Source: an uncultured Ruminococcus sp.
GTDB taxonomy: Bacteria > Bacillota > Clostridia > UBA1212
Assembly: GCA_902792515.1 (NCBI GenBank)
Contig: CADAZX010000021.1
Coordinates: 1 to 36,959, forward strand
Reading direction: 5' to 3'
DNA: 36,959 nt
Below the pieces are notes generated by a model. That model was not told the origin of the DNA and did no database searches. It saw only the letters and a list, made by a program, of their open reading frames with translations. Of this stretch, positions 15,481 to 23,094 are shown piece by piece. The position numbers and the translations under genes were made by a program. The stretch's first letter is position 1. Each line of letters opens with the position of its first letter.

Positions 15481-15546
15481 ACGGCAAGACCGTTTCCGGC
15501 CACGGCAAGACCGTCGTTTCCGGTCACGCCAAGACCGTTTCCGGCC
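15481..15546 (+). repeat. Tandem 21-24-nt repeats in the GH99-like gene leader
   Basis: Three contiguous units (15481-15501, 15502-15525, 15526-15546) each start ACGGCAAGACCGT or ACGCCAAGACCGT and end TTTCCGG(C/T)C; the middle unit carries 3 extra bases. Just upstream (15405-15480) TTGTAAC-type and CGGTTCTT-type motifs recur in degenerate form. The array ends 34 nt before the ATG at 15581. Confidence 0.85.
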
Positions 15547-15580
15547 GTTAACCACCACGGCAAATAAGGAGTTTTACTAA

Positions 15581-17467
15581 ATGAAAATTAAATTGATCGC
15601 GATATTGACAGCCGCGCTGATGATCTGCTCCGTTTTCGCGGGCTGCGTCGGCCCGAACAACCCGGCAAAGCCGACCGAAGTGCCCGCAACCGCGAAGTAT
15701 TCCGGAACGTTTTCCGATTTGAACGGATCGTTCGGCGGCGTGGATGCGCTCGGAAGAGAGCTTTCGCTTGACGGACAGGTCTCCGGGCCGCGCGACAGGA
15801 AAGTTGGCATTTTCTACTTCCTCTGGCACGGACAGCACGGAACGAACGGCCCGTACAACATTTACGAGATCGTGAAGAATACGCCTAACGCCACAAAATC
15901 CAGCAAAAACTGGAAAAAGGCCGGCGGCGGAAACGACGGCGATTTCCACTACTGGAGCGAGCCGATGTTCGGCTACTACCTGGCGACCGACCAGTGGGTG
16001 CAGCGCAAGCACCTGCAGATGCTTGTCGACGCGGGAATCGACTTCATGGTGTTCGACACTACGAACCAGTACACGTACGTGACGCCTCTCAAGAAGCTTC
16101 TGGCGGTCTGGGAGGAGTACTACGAGCAGGGCATCAAGGTGCCGAAGCTCGCGTTCTACACGAACACAGAGTCCGGCAAGACGATGAACAGCATCTACAA
16201 GGACATCTACAACAGCAAGTCGATGAAGAGCAAGTTCCCGCACCTCGACGACATGTGGTTCTACTACGACGGCAAGCCGCTCATTATCGGCGACCCGAAC
16301 GACCCGGTGCTCTCAGCCGAGGCAAAGGACTTCTTCCGCATCAAGGCGAGCGTGTGGCCGAACGGTGGCAGAACCGACGACGGCTTCCCGTGGATGGAAT
16401 TCGGCAGGCTCCTGAGCGATGACGCGGTCTACGGACTTGACGGCCGCAAGGAGGTCGTAAACGTATCGATCGCGCAGCACAGCGACACCGTTATGATGAG
16501 CTTCACTGAATTCTACGGCGGAAACGACCGCACGAGAAGCTGGCACGACGGCGCGAACGACACGTCCGAAAACGCGATGGCATATGGCTACAACGTCGGC
16601 GAACAGTGGGATTGGGCCATCGGAGTCGATCCGGAAATGGTCTTCTTCACGGGCTGGAACGAGTGGATCGCTCAGAAGCTCAGCACCGACAGCAAAGACC
16701 ATCCGATCATGTTCTGCGACTGCTGCGCTCCCAACACGAGCCGCGACGCGGAGCCTGTCAACGGTCTCTACGGCGACAACTACTACATGCAGCTCATCGA
16801 CTGCATCCGCCGCTACAAGGGCACGGTCGCGAGAGTCAACGTCGGCGGCGACAACACGATCGACGTGAACGGCAGCTTCGACCAGTGGAACAACGCGGCA
16901 ATCACCGCGAAGTACACGGACTACCTTGGCGACACAGCCGACAGAAGCTCCAAGGGCTACGGAAAGCTCGTTTACAAGGACGAGACGGGCCGCAACGACT
17001 TCGTATCCCTCAAGGCCGCAAAAGACGCTCAGAACCTCTATTTCTACGCTGAGACGGCAGAGAACATCACGCCCGCAACCGACGACAACTGGATGACGCT
17101 CTTCATCAGAAGCGGCCGCGAGGACACCGCGCGCTGGGAGAACGGCTTCGACTTCGCGGTCAACCTCGAAAAGCCCAACGGCAGCGAGGCGGTCATCTCG
17201 AAGTACAACGCCGACGGCACCTGGACCAAGGCCGGCACCGCCGCAATCAAGGTCGACGGCAAAAAGCTTATGCTCTCCGTCTCCCGCGAAACGCTCGGTA
17301 TCGCCGACGCGGAAACGCCTCTCAACGTCCAGTTCAAGTGGGCCGACAACTACCAGCGCAACGAGGACGGCTCGCTCGACGTCTACTCCTTCTACAAGAA
17401 CGGCGACGCCGCTCCGATCGGCCGTGAGACGTACGTCTTCTCCGAGAAGATCTTTTCCGCGAAATAA
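15581..17467 (+). CDS. GH99/GH71-like lipoprotein with CBM9-like C-terminal domain
   Basis: A 628-residue lipoprotein: lipobox VFAGC with Cys22, so it is anchored to the outer face of the membrane. From about residue 73 (RKVGIFYFLWHGQHG) to about 400 it resembles the GH99/GH71/WbsX group of retaining glycosidases and relatives. Features include DAGIDFMVFDTTN, WFYYDGKPLIIG and GWNEW with Glu361. In endomannosidases the next conserved step is HEG; here it reads IAQK, so the second glutamate may be elsewhere and activity is not assured. Residues from about 425 (DVNGSFDQW) to 628 look like a CBM9 or DOMON-type sugar- or ligand-binding domain. AAGGAG lies upstream of the ATG. The gene is followed by a strong terminator. 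Proposed role: attack or binding of an alpha-mannoside-type or related glycan; the substrate is unknown. Confidence 0.72.
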   Translation: MKIKLIAILTAALMICSVFAGCVGPNNPAKPTEVPATAKYSGTFSDLNGSFGGVDALGRELSLDGQVSGPRDRKVGIFYFLWHGQHGTNGPYNIYEIVKNTPNATKSSKNWKKAGGGNDGDFHYWSEPMFGYYLATDQWVQRKHLQMLVDAGIDFMVFDTTNQYTYVTPLKKLLAVWEEYYEQGIKVPKLAFYTNTESGKTMNSIYKDIYNSKSMKSKFPHLDDMWFYYDGKPLIIGDPNDPVLSAEAKDFFRIKASVWPNGGRTDDGFPWMEFGRLLSDDAVYGLDGRKEVVNVSIAQHSDTVMMSFTEFYGGNDRTRSWHDGANDTSENAMAYGYNVGEQWDWAIGVDPEMVFFTGWNEWIAQKLSTDSKDHPIMFCDCCAPNTSRDAEPVNGLYGDNYYMQLIDCIRRYKGTVARVNVGGDNTIDVNGSFDQWNNAAITAKYTDYLGDTADRSSKGYGKLVYKDETGRNDFVSLKAAKDAQNLYFYAETAENITPATDDNWMTLFIRSGREDTARWENGFDFAVNLEKPNGSEAVISKYNADGTWTKAGTAAIKVDGKKLMLSVSRETLGIADAETPLNVQFKWADNYQRNEDGSLDVYSFYKNGDAAPIGRETYVFSEKIFSAK

Positions 17468-17582
17468 AACAGTGGCTGATCAATTCACGCCGGAAGCGGT
17501 CTTTCGCCGTGAATCCGCCGCCTTTCCTGCGGCAGTAACCGAATAACGACGCCGTGAATTCCGGCGGCCTTGAAAATGCAGA

Positions 17583-17619
17583 GAAGCCGTTCGCCCCGAC
17601 AGGACGAACGGCTTCTTTT
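17583..17619 (+). terminator. Intrinsic terminator
   Basis: GAAGCCGTTCG (17583-17593) pairs perfectly with CGAACGGCTTC (17605-17615) and TTTT follows. It ends the GH99-like transcript. The stretch 17468-17582 ahead of it carries GCCGTGAAT twice and an inverted ATTCACG copy, without a gene. Confidence 0.9.
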
Positions 17620-17798
17620 CAAAACTATAAGGGCAGTCAATCATTTCCTATTCATCTCAGCAGAACCTCCGAAATATAAAGCCGGGCTCAAGCGGTGAAA
17701 ACCGCCGTAATATCCGTTAGTGCTTCCATTTTATCAACACCTGCCCCGGTATTCAAGGGGGTTGCCGGTGAGATGTAATGAGATGTAATGACCGTTCA
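17620..17798. other. Convergent intergenic gap
   Basis: No gene. A GNRA-type hairpin (GCGGT-GAAA-ACCGC) is near 17694-17707. The 10-mer AGATGTAATG is tandemly duplicated at 17771-17790, just past the end of the DUF6273-type gene. No T-tailed terminator for the minus-strand operon was identified. Confidence 0.5.
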
Positions 17799-20360
17799 CT
17801 AATCGATGTCGATCCACATGACCGGACGGACGCAGTAGTGCTCCCACTCAACGTATTGTCCATTGTAGTACACCGAACCGCTGGTTTCGATGGCTGAAGC
17901 GTGTTGGAGGTTCTTGCCCGGAGTCCTCAGCCAGTAGTTTGCCCGGTAACCGGCTCCTTTTGAAATGGCGTAGGCTGTCGAAACACAGGCAATCTCCGAT
18001 TCGTTACGGAAATATCTGAGGGCTTCCTCTATACTGAGCAGGTAGACCCTGTCGTTTGTCGGATTTCCGGGGGAAGTGCTGTTATCCGGGTTTCTGTCGG
18101 CGCGGACAGCGGTCACATTGATTCTTTCCTGCTCCTCTTCGCTGAACGCACTGTCGATGAATTCACTATTCAGCCAAGTCCGCAGGGAACAGGTCTCCCA
18201 CGTGACGTTTTCGGACAGTTCATTGTACGGCTTCGCGTCAAGGGCGTACAGACTCATGACCATGGCCTTCCCGTCGTGAACGTCGAGAACCACCCATTCG
18301 ATGTCCTCTTTTCCGTTCGACTCGTCGTTATCCTGCTCGTATTTGCCGAAGGTTATGCGGTCGCCGGGGTTGACGGGCGAAGGCTCGTCGGCCGGGACCG
18401 GTTCGGCAGTGATTTCGGGGTTGGAAGGGTCGAGGTAAACCCACACCACCGGCCTTACAGTGATTGTTGTCCAATTGACGTCGGTTCCGACGGTGTCCAG
18501 TTCGCCTCTGATGTTGACAATTGCGGCGCTTCGGGAATCCATTCCGGGAGTCCGCAGCCACCACTGGGCGGAGGCAGACTTGTTCTCTCCGTAGCCCATA
18601 GCGTAGTACGCTCCCTTTGCGATTGCGTATGCGGTAGGCGTACACACCTGCTTCGATTTCGAGCCGAAATACGTATTCACTTCGTTTATGCTGAGCAGGA
18701 ATACTTTGTCTTTGGTGTCAAACCCTGTGTATGTGTCACGGTTGGGATTGGCTTCCGCGGTGACAATTGTCCTGCTGACAAGCTGCTGCTCGCTTTGATT
18801 AAACGCGGCAAGGAAGAATTCACCGTTGAGCCAGCTGCGCAGTGTGCATTTTTCCCATGTGACGCGTCTGTATTCGGTGTTGTAGGGCTGTGTGTCGAGG
18901 GCGTATCTGCTTATGAGCAGCGCCTTTCCGTCCCTGACTTCAAGAACCAGCCATTCGATCTCTTCCGCGCCGTTGCCGGAGTTGTTGTCCTGTTCATATC
19001 TGCCGAAGGAGACGATATCGCCGGCTTTGGTGTCGATGGACGGTGCGGGAACAGGCGTGGGCTCGGGGGTGGGGCCGGGAACCGGCGTTTCGGGAACCGG
19101 AGTCGGAGTTGCCGCAGGTCTTTTCGTGCTGACCCAGACGGCGGGACGGACGGATATTTCACTTCCCGGCGAACCGTAACCGAAATGATAGAGGGAGCCG
19201 TCCGCGTAAACGCAGGCCGCGGCTTTGGTACTCGTACCCGGCGAACGGAGCCACCACCAGCATGTAGGCGAGTAGTCGTCGCTGTAACCCCTGTTGTCAA
19301 TACCGCCGTGGGCAAGCGCCAGTTCCGTCGGCGTGCACATTCTCTCCTTGTTTGAACCGAACAGAGTTTCCGCTTCGTTGTAACTGAGAAGAAAAACGTT
19401 GTCGACCGTGGCGTTTCCGGGGCTGGCTTCCGAACGGGGATTCGCGCCGGCGGGAACCGTCGAGTGCAGGATCACGTCTTTTTCCGAAGAAGTGAACGCC
19501 CCGCTGTAGAATGAGCCGTTCAGCCATTCTCTCAAAGAGCAGCTTTCCCAGGTGACCGGGACATACTCGGTGTTGTAGGGCAGCGTGTCGAGCGCGTACA
19601 AGCTCACGAGCAGGGCTCTGCCGTCCTCAATGACAAGCACGATCCACTCTATTTCCTCGCTGCCGTTGGAAGTGACGTTGTCCTGCTCGTATTTCCCGAG
19701 AAGGACGTGATCGCCCTTTTTAAGGGTGAAACTGTCCGTGTAAAGGGCTGAAAGATAATGAGTGACGGTCACTTCGCCTGTCTGGCCGGAAGGCGTCGGT
19801 GAAGGCGAAGAGTACGGGGTAGGCGAGTGGGTAGACACGGGCGTCGGTGAAGGAGTCCGTGTCGCGGTAGGTTCGCCTGCAGAAGAAGGTTCCGGCGTGG
19901 GGGTCGGCGTTTCGGCGGCAGGCTGAGTATTAAAAGCAGTGGGCTCCGGCGTCAGATGCTGGCCGGGAGTTTCTTCGTGAACCGGCGTCGTTTCGGGGCC
20001 GGACGTGTTTTCTCCGCCGGGAACAGGCGTGGTTTCGGGAACTTCCGTGGGCCCTGCCCCGGTCTCTTCCGGGGACCCTGAATCCGATGCCGGAGTGGGG
20101 GCGGGCGAAGGGGTGCTTTCGCCGTTATCGGTATTGATAAGCAGCGGATTCTCGTTGCCGGACAGCCCGCCTCCTTTTTGCCCGGAGAACAGCCCGCTCG
20201 CAAAAAGTGCGACGGAAACCGCCAAAACCAGCAGAACGGAACAGGCAATGACCGCTGTTTTGATAACAGTCTTTTTCCTGTCGTGTTTTTTCATCGTATT
20301 CTCAAATTCCGGGTCGCCGCAGACCCTGGACATGGTCTCTAAGAATTCTTCGCCGTTCAT
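17799..20360 (-). CDS. Single-pass membrane protein with three DUF6273-like domains
   Basis: An 853-residue protein with a small cytosolic N-terminus (1-30), one transmembrane helix (about 32-58), a long Thr/Pro-rich stalk (about 80-200) and three extracytoplasmic repeats: 213-413, 446-645 and 664-851. Each repeat has GxYEQDN, EEIEWxVL or EDIEWVVL, ALLxSxYALD, a CSLRxWLN or CTLRSWLN step, VFLLS or VYLLS, WWLRSPG or YWLRTPG, and VRPxVWV. That pattern matches DUF6273, a family of unknown function in clostridial surface proteins with a C-type-lectin-like or FGE-like feel. The start overlaps the regulator gene by 4 nt (ATGA), and GGAGG lies 11 nt upstream, so the two are coupled. The layout (cytosolic tail, helix, stalk, outer sensor) resembles RsgI-type anti-sigma sensors, but the tail shows no known anti-sigma motif. 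Confidence 0.8.
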   Translation of the reverse strand: MNGEEFLETMSRVCGDPEFENTMKKHDRKKTVIKTAVIACSVLLVLAVSVALFASGLFSGQKGGGLSGNENPLLINTDNGESTPSPAPTPASDSGSPEETGAGPTEVPETTPVPGGENTSGPETTPVHEETPGQHLTPEPTAFNTQPAAETPTPTPEPSSAGEPTATRTPSPTPVSTHSPTPYSSPSPTPSGQTGEVTVTHYLSALYTDSFTLKKGDHVLLGKYEQDNVTSNGSEEIEWIVLVIEDGRALLVSLYALDTLPYNTEYVPVTWESCSLREWLNGSFYSGAFTSSEKDVILHSTVPAGANPRSEASPGNATVDNVFLLSYNEAETLFGSNKERMCTPTELALAHGGIDNRGYSDDYSPTCWWWLRSPGTSTKAAACVYADGSLYHFGYGSPGSEISVRPAVWVSTKRPAATPTPVPETPVPGPTPEPTPVPAPSIDTKAGDIVSFGRYEQDNNSGNGAEEIEWLVLEVRDGKALLISRYALDTQPYNTEYRRVTWEKCTLRSWLNGEFFLAAFNQSEQQLVSRTIVTAEANPNRDTYTGFDTKDKVFLLSINEVNTYFGSKSKQVCTPTAYAIAKGAYYAMGYGENKSASAQWWLRTPGMDSRSAAIVNIRGELDTVGTDVNWTTITVRPVVWVYLDPSNPEITAEPVPADEPSPVNPGDRITFGKYEQDNDESNGKEDIEWVVLDVHDGKAMVMSLYALDAKPYNELSENVTWETCSLRTWLNSEFIDSAFSEEEQERINVTAVRADRNPDNSTSPGNPTNDRVYLLSIEEALRYFRNESEIACVSTAYAISKGAGYRANYWLRTPGKNLQHASAIETSGSVYYNGQYVEWEHYCVRPVMWIDID

Positions 20361-20848
20361 TTCTCTGTTCCTCCGTCAATGAGTCTTTTAAGTTTTTTTC
20401 TCAGCCTTAAAAGTCTTACCCGTACCGCCGGCTCTTTCATGCCGGTTTCAGCCGCAATCGCCTTATACGTCTTGGCGTAATAATACCTGCCCGTGAAGAT
20501 TGCCCTGTCCTTCGGATTAAGCCCGATCAGCAGTTTCTTGATTGCCTCCCGGGAATCCTCTTCGTGACCGGAGGAAGCTTTGTCCTGACCGAATTCTTCG
20601 GTCTCTTTCAAAAACTCAGCCAGTTCGCCGGAGGACCGGTATAAATAATCTTCACTGCCGATAATGTCGGACTCGCTTACGCCAAAAAACTTTGCCAGAT
20701 GAACCACGTTTGTATAGTCGGGAACTCTCTTTCCAAGTTCCCACAAAGACACAAGGGACCTCGAAACTAAAATACTGTCCGCCAGATCCTCCTGTGTCAT
20801 ACATTTTCCGGTTCTCAGGGCAACCAATTTCTCGCCGATTTCTGACAT
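20357..20848 (-). CDS. XRE HTH fused to a sigma-70 region-4-like domain
   Basis: A 163-residue DNA-binding protein. Residues 7-62 are a Cro/C1-type HTH (MTQEDLADSILVSRSLVSLW). After an acidic linker, residues 100-158 resemble sigma-70 region 4: LNPKDRAIFTGRYYYAKTYKAIA followed by EPAVRVRLLRLRKKLKRLI, the usual region-4.2 helix pair. There is no region 2, so it cannot be a complete sigma factor. It may act as an activator or repressor through either helix pair, or as a region-4 partner to another subunit. GAGAGG lies 8 nt upstream of the ATG and an extended -10 promoter sits further up. Coupling to the membrane DUF6273-type gene suggests that the pair forms a signalling unit. The partner and targets are inference only. 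Confidence 0.8.
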   Translation of the reverse strand: MSEIGEKLVALRTGKCMTQEDLADSILVSRSLVSLWELGKRVPDYTNVVHLAKFFGVSESDIIGSEDYLYRSSGELAEFLKETEEFGQDKASSGHEEDSREAIKKLLIGLNPKDRAIFTGRYYYAKTYKAIAAETGMKEPAVRVRLLRLRKKLKRLIDGGTEK

Positions 20849-20913
20849 GCTTTTTTCCTCTCGATTGAAAAGTGATTGGCGGAAAACCCGCCTAATACAT
20901 CTCTTTTGACATT

Positions 20914-20946
20914 ATTATACCAGATCAAGAACGGTATTTTTGCTAC
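20914..20946 (-). promoter_or_regulatory. Extended -10 promoter of the XRE-sigma4 gene with upstream element
   Basis: On the minus strand the -10 is TGG-TATAAT (TATAAT at 20919-20914). No good -35 is present at 17 bp. Instead GTAGCAAAAA-N5-TTCTTG (20946-20926) stands immediately upstream; the same bipartite element precedes the -10 of the CotH-RCC1 gene at 30126-30146. Confidence 0.6.
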
Positions 20947-20949
20947 AAA

Positions 20950-21194
20950 ACGTTACACTCATTAAGGGGAACGGCGCGGAAAGCATCAATGAATTCTCCT
21001 GCCTGTGAGCGGAGAGCCCGCCCCGCGTTTATATTATTATCGCCTCCGGATTGCATTTTACACAAGTAAGAGGCGATAAAAAAGGGTTTTATGAAATTGT
21101 TTGTTTCCACGGTGCGCCGGCATGTTTCCGCCGCGCTCTCTTTATATATTTAAAAATAAGAGGGGGTTGCCGGCGGAAGGGAATTTATTTACCC
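20950..21194. other. Intergenic gap between regulator promoter and GH99-like gene
   Basis: No convincing gene. TATCGCCTC (21038-21046) and GAGGCGATA (21070-21078) form a perfect 9-bp inverted repeat. A second inverted pair, TTCCGCCG near 21126 and CGGCGGAA near 21171, brackets an AT-rich stretch, but no classical T-tailed terminator for the minus-strand gene at 21195 is clear. Confidence 0.4.
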
Positions 21195-22916
21195 TTACCG
21201 GCTCTTAAACAGGCGGATCTGTTCGCGCAGGAGGTCGAGGTAGAACGTGCCCAGCGTCTGGGACGGTTCGATGTCCTTGCTGACTTCGAGAGAGGGCTGC
21301 TCGCCGGTAGACCATTCGTTGAAGCTGACGACGAGAGCGAGCTTGACGCCGATCAGGCGGGCGCGTTCCCACTGCTTCTTGAAGGTCTCGCCGTTGTTGC
21401 GCGGGTAGGCGGGAATGTAGCCGCTCTGGCCGGGCTTGCTCTGCTGGCGGCTGGAGGCGGTAACGGTCATGGCCTCGGGCTTGCCGCCAAAGACGGTGAA
21501 GGTCTGGGTGCCGCGCTCCTCCCAGCTCCAGAACATTTTCGAGACGTACGTTTCCTTGTCGTAGAGGGAGCCCTGCTGGCCGACGTAGCCGGTTACCCAG
21601 CGCATCGTGAAGCGGTCGTCCTCGTAGGGCGAGACGTTGTTCTGGAAGAACGAGGGTGTTGCGGCGTAGCACATGAGCAGCGGCTTGCCGTCGTAGTAGA
21701 AGTACATGTTGCGGAAACGCTCGTTGGCGATGAACGTGTCGTAGATCTGCTGGTTTTTGGCGGCCATTCTGCCGTTCGTGAACGTGTTGAAATCCGGCTT
21801 CTGAACGTGCCCCGGGCCTGTGAAAATGCAGATCTTCGGCGCGCCGGGAATGTCGGCCCAGACGTCGAAAAGCACCTCGGTCGCCTCCTCGATCATGCGG
21901 AAGTCGGCGCGGCTGGCGCGCATCGTGGCGGGGTCGTAGTTGACGTTGTTGGACCAGTCGACGAAAACGAAGTCGACACCGGCGTCGCGGAGCCAGATTC
22001 CGTGTTGGTAGATCACGTCGCGGTTATCGGAGGTGTAGGGCCCGAGCAGCGGCAGATCCCACGTGTGGCCTTCGCCCCATCGCCGGTCGGCCCGGAACCA
22101 GGTGGTGTAAGCGATGCCTACAAGCCTTTCGGAGGGGTCCGTTTTCGGGTAGAGCCCGCTCCCTATGGTGTCGCATCCGTACTCCCCGGTTTTCCCGTAA
22201 ATGAGTTCGTCGTATTTGTCAAAATTTTCGCGCGCCGCTTCCTTTGTGACGGACGCGTCTTTCCCGTTCGGCTGCATGTATACAAAACCTCCTTCGATGT
22301 CGTAATCGTAACCGTAGTCGAAAAGCTTTGCGACGTTCCTGAGGTCGACGTATTTGAAGCCCTCGACGTCCAAAAGCCGTCTGAATGTGTAGTTCGCGCC
22401 GCCGAAGCTTACCTCGTCGCGGTCGGTGTAAAAGGTGATGGAAGCGTCCCTCGTCGCGTAGCGGTAGACGTACGCGGTGTCCGTGCTAAGAGCAGCGTCG
22501 CGCTCAAGGTAGAACGCGCCGGCAATTCCGTCAACGGGAACGAAAACCTCGCCGCCGATGATGTACGGCTTAAGGCGCGGGTCGTTGTAATCAAACTCGA
22601 ACGATGCGAGGCCGTTGAAGCCGAACCTTTTTCCGAGCTTTACCGCCACGGCGTCGAGCTGAGCCTTGTACTGCTTCGCGACCTTTGTGCGGAGCGAACC
22701 GGTCAGGTAGTCGAGAAAACCGTACGTCTCGGGAAGCTCGAGCGTCTCCAGGGTGATCTCCGCGGGCGTGAGGTCCGGCGGCTCGGTAGGAAGGGGCGGC
22801 GTGTTGCCGGGTTTTGCGCAGCCTGCGGAAGTAAGAAGAGCGAGGGCCGCGACAACGGCGGCGACAAGTGCGGAAACAGATGCGGTGAAAGTTTTAACAG
22901 TCATTCTTTTAGTCAT
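21195..22916 (-). CDS. GH99/GH71-like lipoprotein with copper-amine-oxidase-N-like domain
   Basis: A 573-residue lipoprotein with lipobox TSAGC (Cys33). Residues of about 115-220 resemble the Cu_amine_oxidN1 domain, a wall-associated module found in Firmicutes (IIGGEVFVPVDGIAGAFYLE). From about residue 250 (RLVGIAYTTWFRADRRWGEG) the catalytic-type region follows with RDAGVDFVFVDWSNN, MYFYYDGKPLLMCY and SFNEWSTGEQ, where Glu534 matches the NEW glutamate of GH99-type enzymes. Read with the lipoprotein at 15581, it is a second, diverged member of the same group. GGAGG lies 10 nt before the ATG at 22916. A 24-nt repeat array fills nearly all of the gap up to the previous gene. Activity and substrate are unknown. 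Confidence 0.75.
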   Translation of the reverse strand: MTKRMTVKTFTASVSALVAAVVAALALLTSAGCAKPGNTPPLPTEPPDLTPAEITLETLELPETYGFLDYLTGSLRTKVAKQYKAQLDAVAVKLGKRFGFNGLASFEFDYNDPRLKPYIIGGEVFVPVDGIAGAFYLERDAALSTDTAYVYRYATRDASITFYTDRDEVSFGGANYTFRRLLDVEGFKYVDLRNVAKLFDYGYDYDIEGGFVYMQPNGKDASVTKEAARENFDKYDELIYGKTGEYGCDTIGSGLYPKTDPSERLVGIAYTTWFRADRRWGEGHTWDLPLLGPYTSDNRDVIYQHGIWLRDAGVDFVFVDWSNNVNYDPATMRASRADFRMIEEATEVLFDVWADIPGAPKICIFTGPGHVQKPDFNTFTNGRMAAKNQQIYDTFIANERFRNMYFYYDGKPLLMCYAATPSFFQNNVSPYEDDRFTMRWVTGYVGQQGSLYDKETYVSKMFWSWEERGTQTFTVFGGKPEAMTVTASSRQQSKPGQSGYIPAYPRNNGETFKKQWERARLIGVKLALVVSFNEWSTGEQPSLEVSKDIEPSQTLGTFYLDLLREQIRLFKSR

Positions 22917-22944
22917 TATTTGGTCCTCCGTTTTTTAAGGCGGG

Positions 22945-23088
22945 GTGTTTTTGTACGGTAAGCGCGGGGCGTTTTTGGCCGTCAACAGTGCAGCGTTTTT
23001 GGCCGTCAACAGCGCAGCGTTTTTGTCCGGTAAGCGCGGCGCGTTTTTGGCCGTCAACAGTGCGGCGTTTTTGCCCGACAAGAGCGCG
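22945..23088 (-). repeat. Tandem 24-nt repeat array (six units)
   Basis: Six contiguous units of exactly 24 nt (starts 22945, 22969, 22993, 23017, 23041, 23065). Each starts G(C/T)GTTTTTG on the plus strand. The tails come in types: GGCCGTCAACAG (three units), a GGTAAGCGCGG type (two) and a CCCGACAAGAGCGCG type (one). The array separates the CotH-type gene stop (23095) from the ATG at 22916, so it is the leader of the GH99-like gene. The plus-strand reading frame through it is a by-product of the 24-nt period. Confidence 0.95.
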
Positions 23089-23094
23089 GTTTAT

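Noticed and set aside
21051..22961. 636-codon plus-strand frame over the GH99-like gene
   Set aside because: Antisense shadow of the lipoprotein gene, which has a lipobox, ribosome site and recognised motifs on the minus strand.
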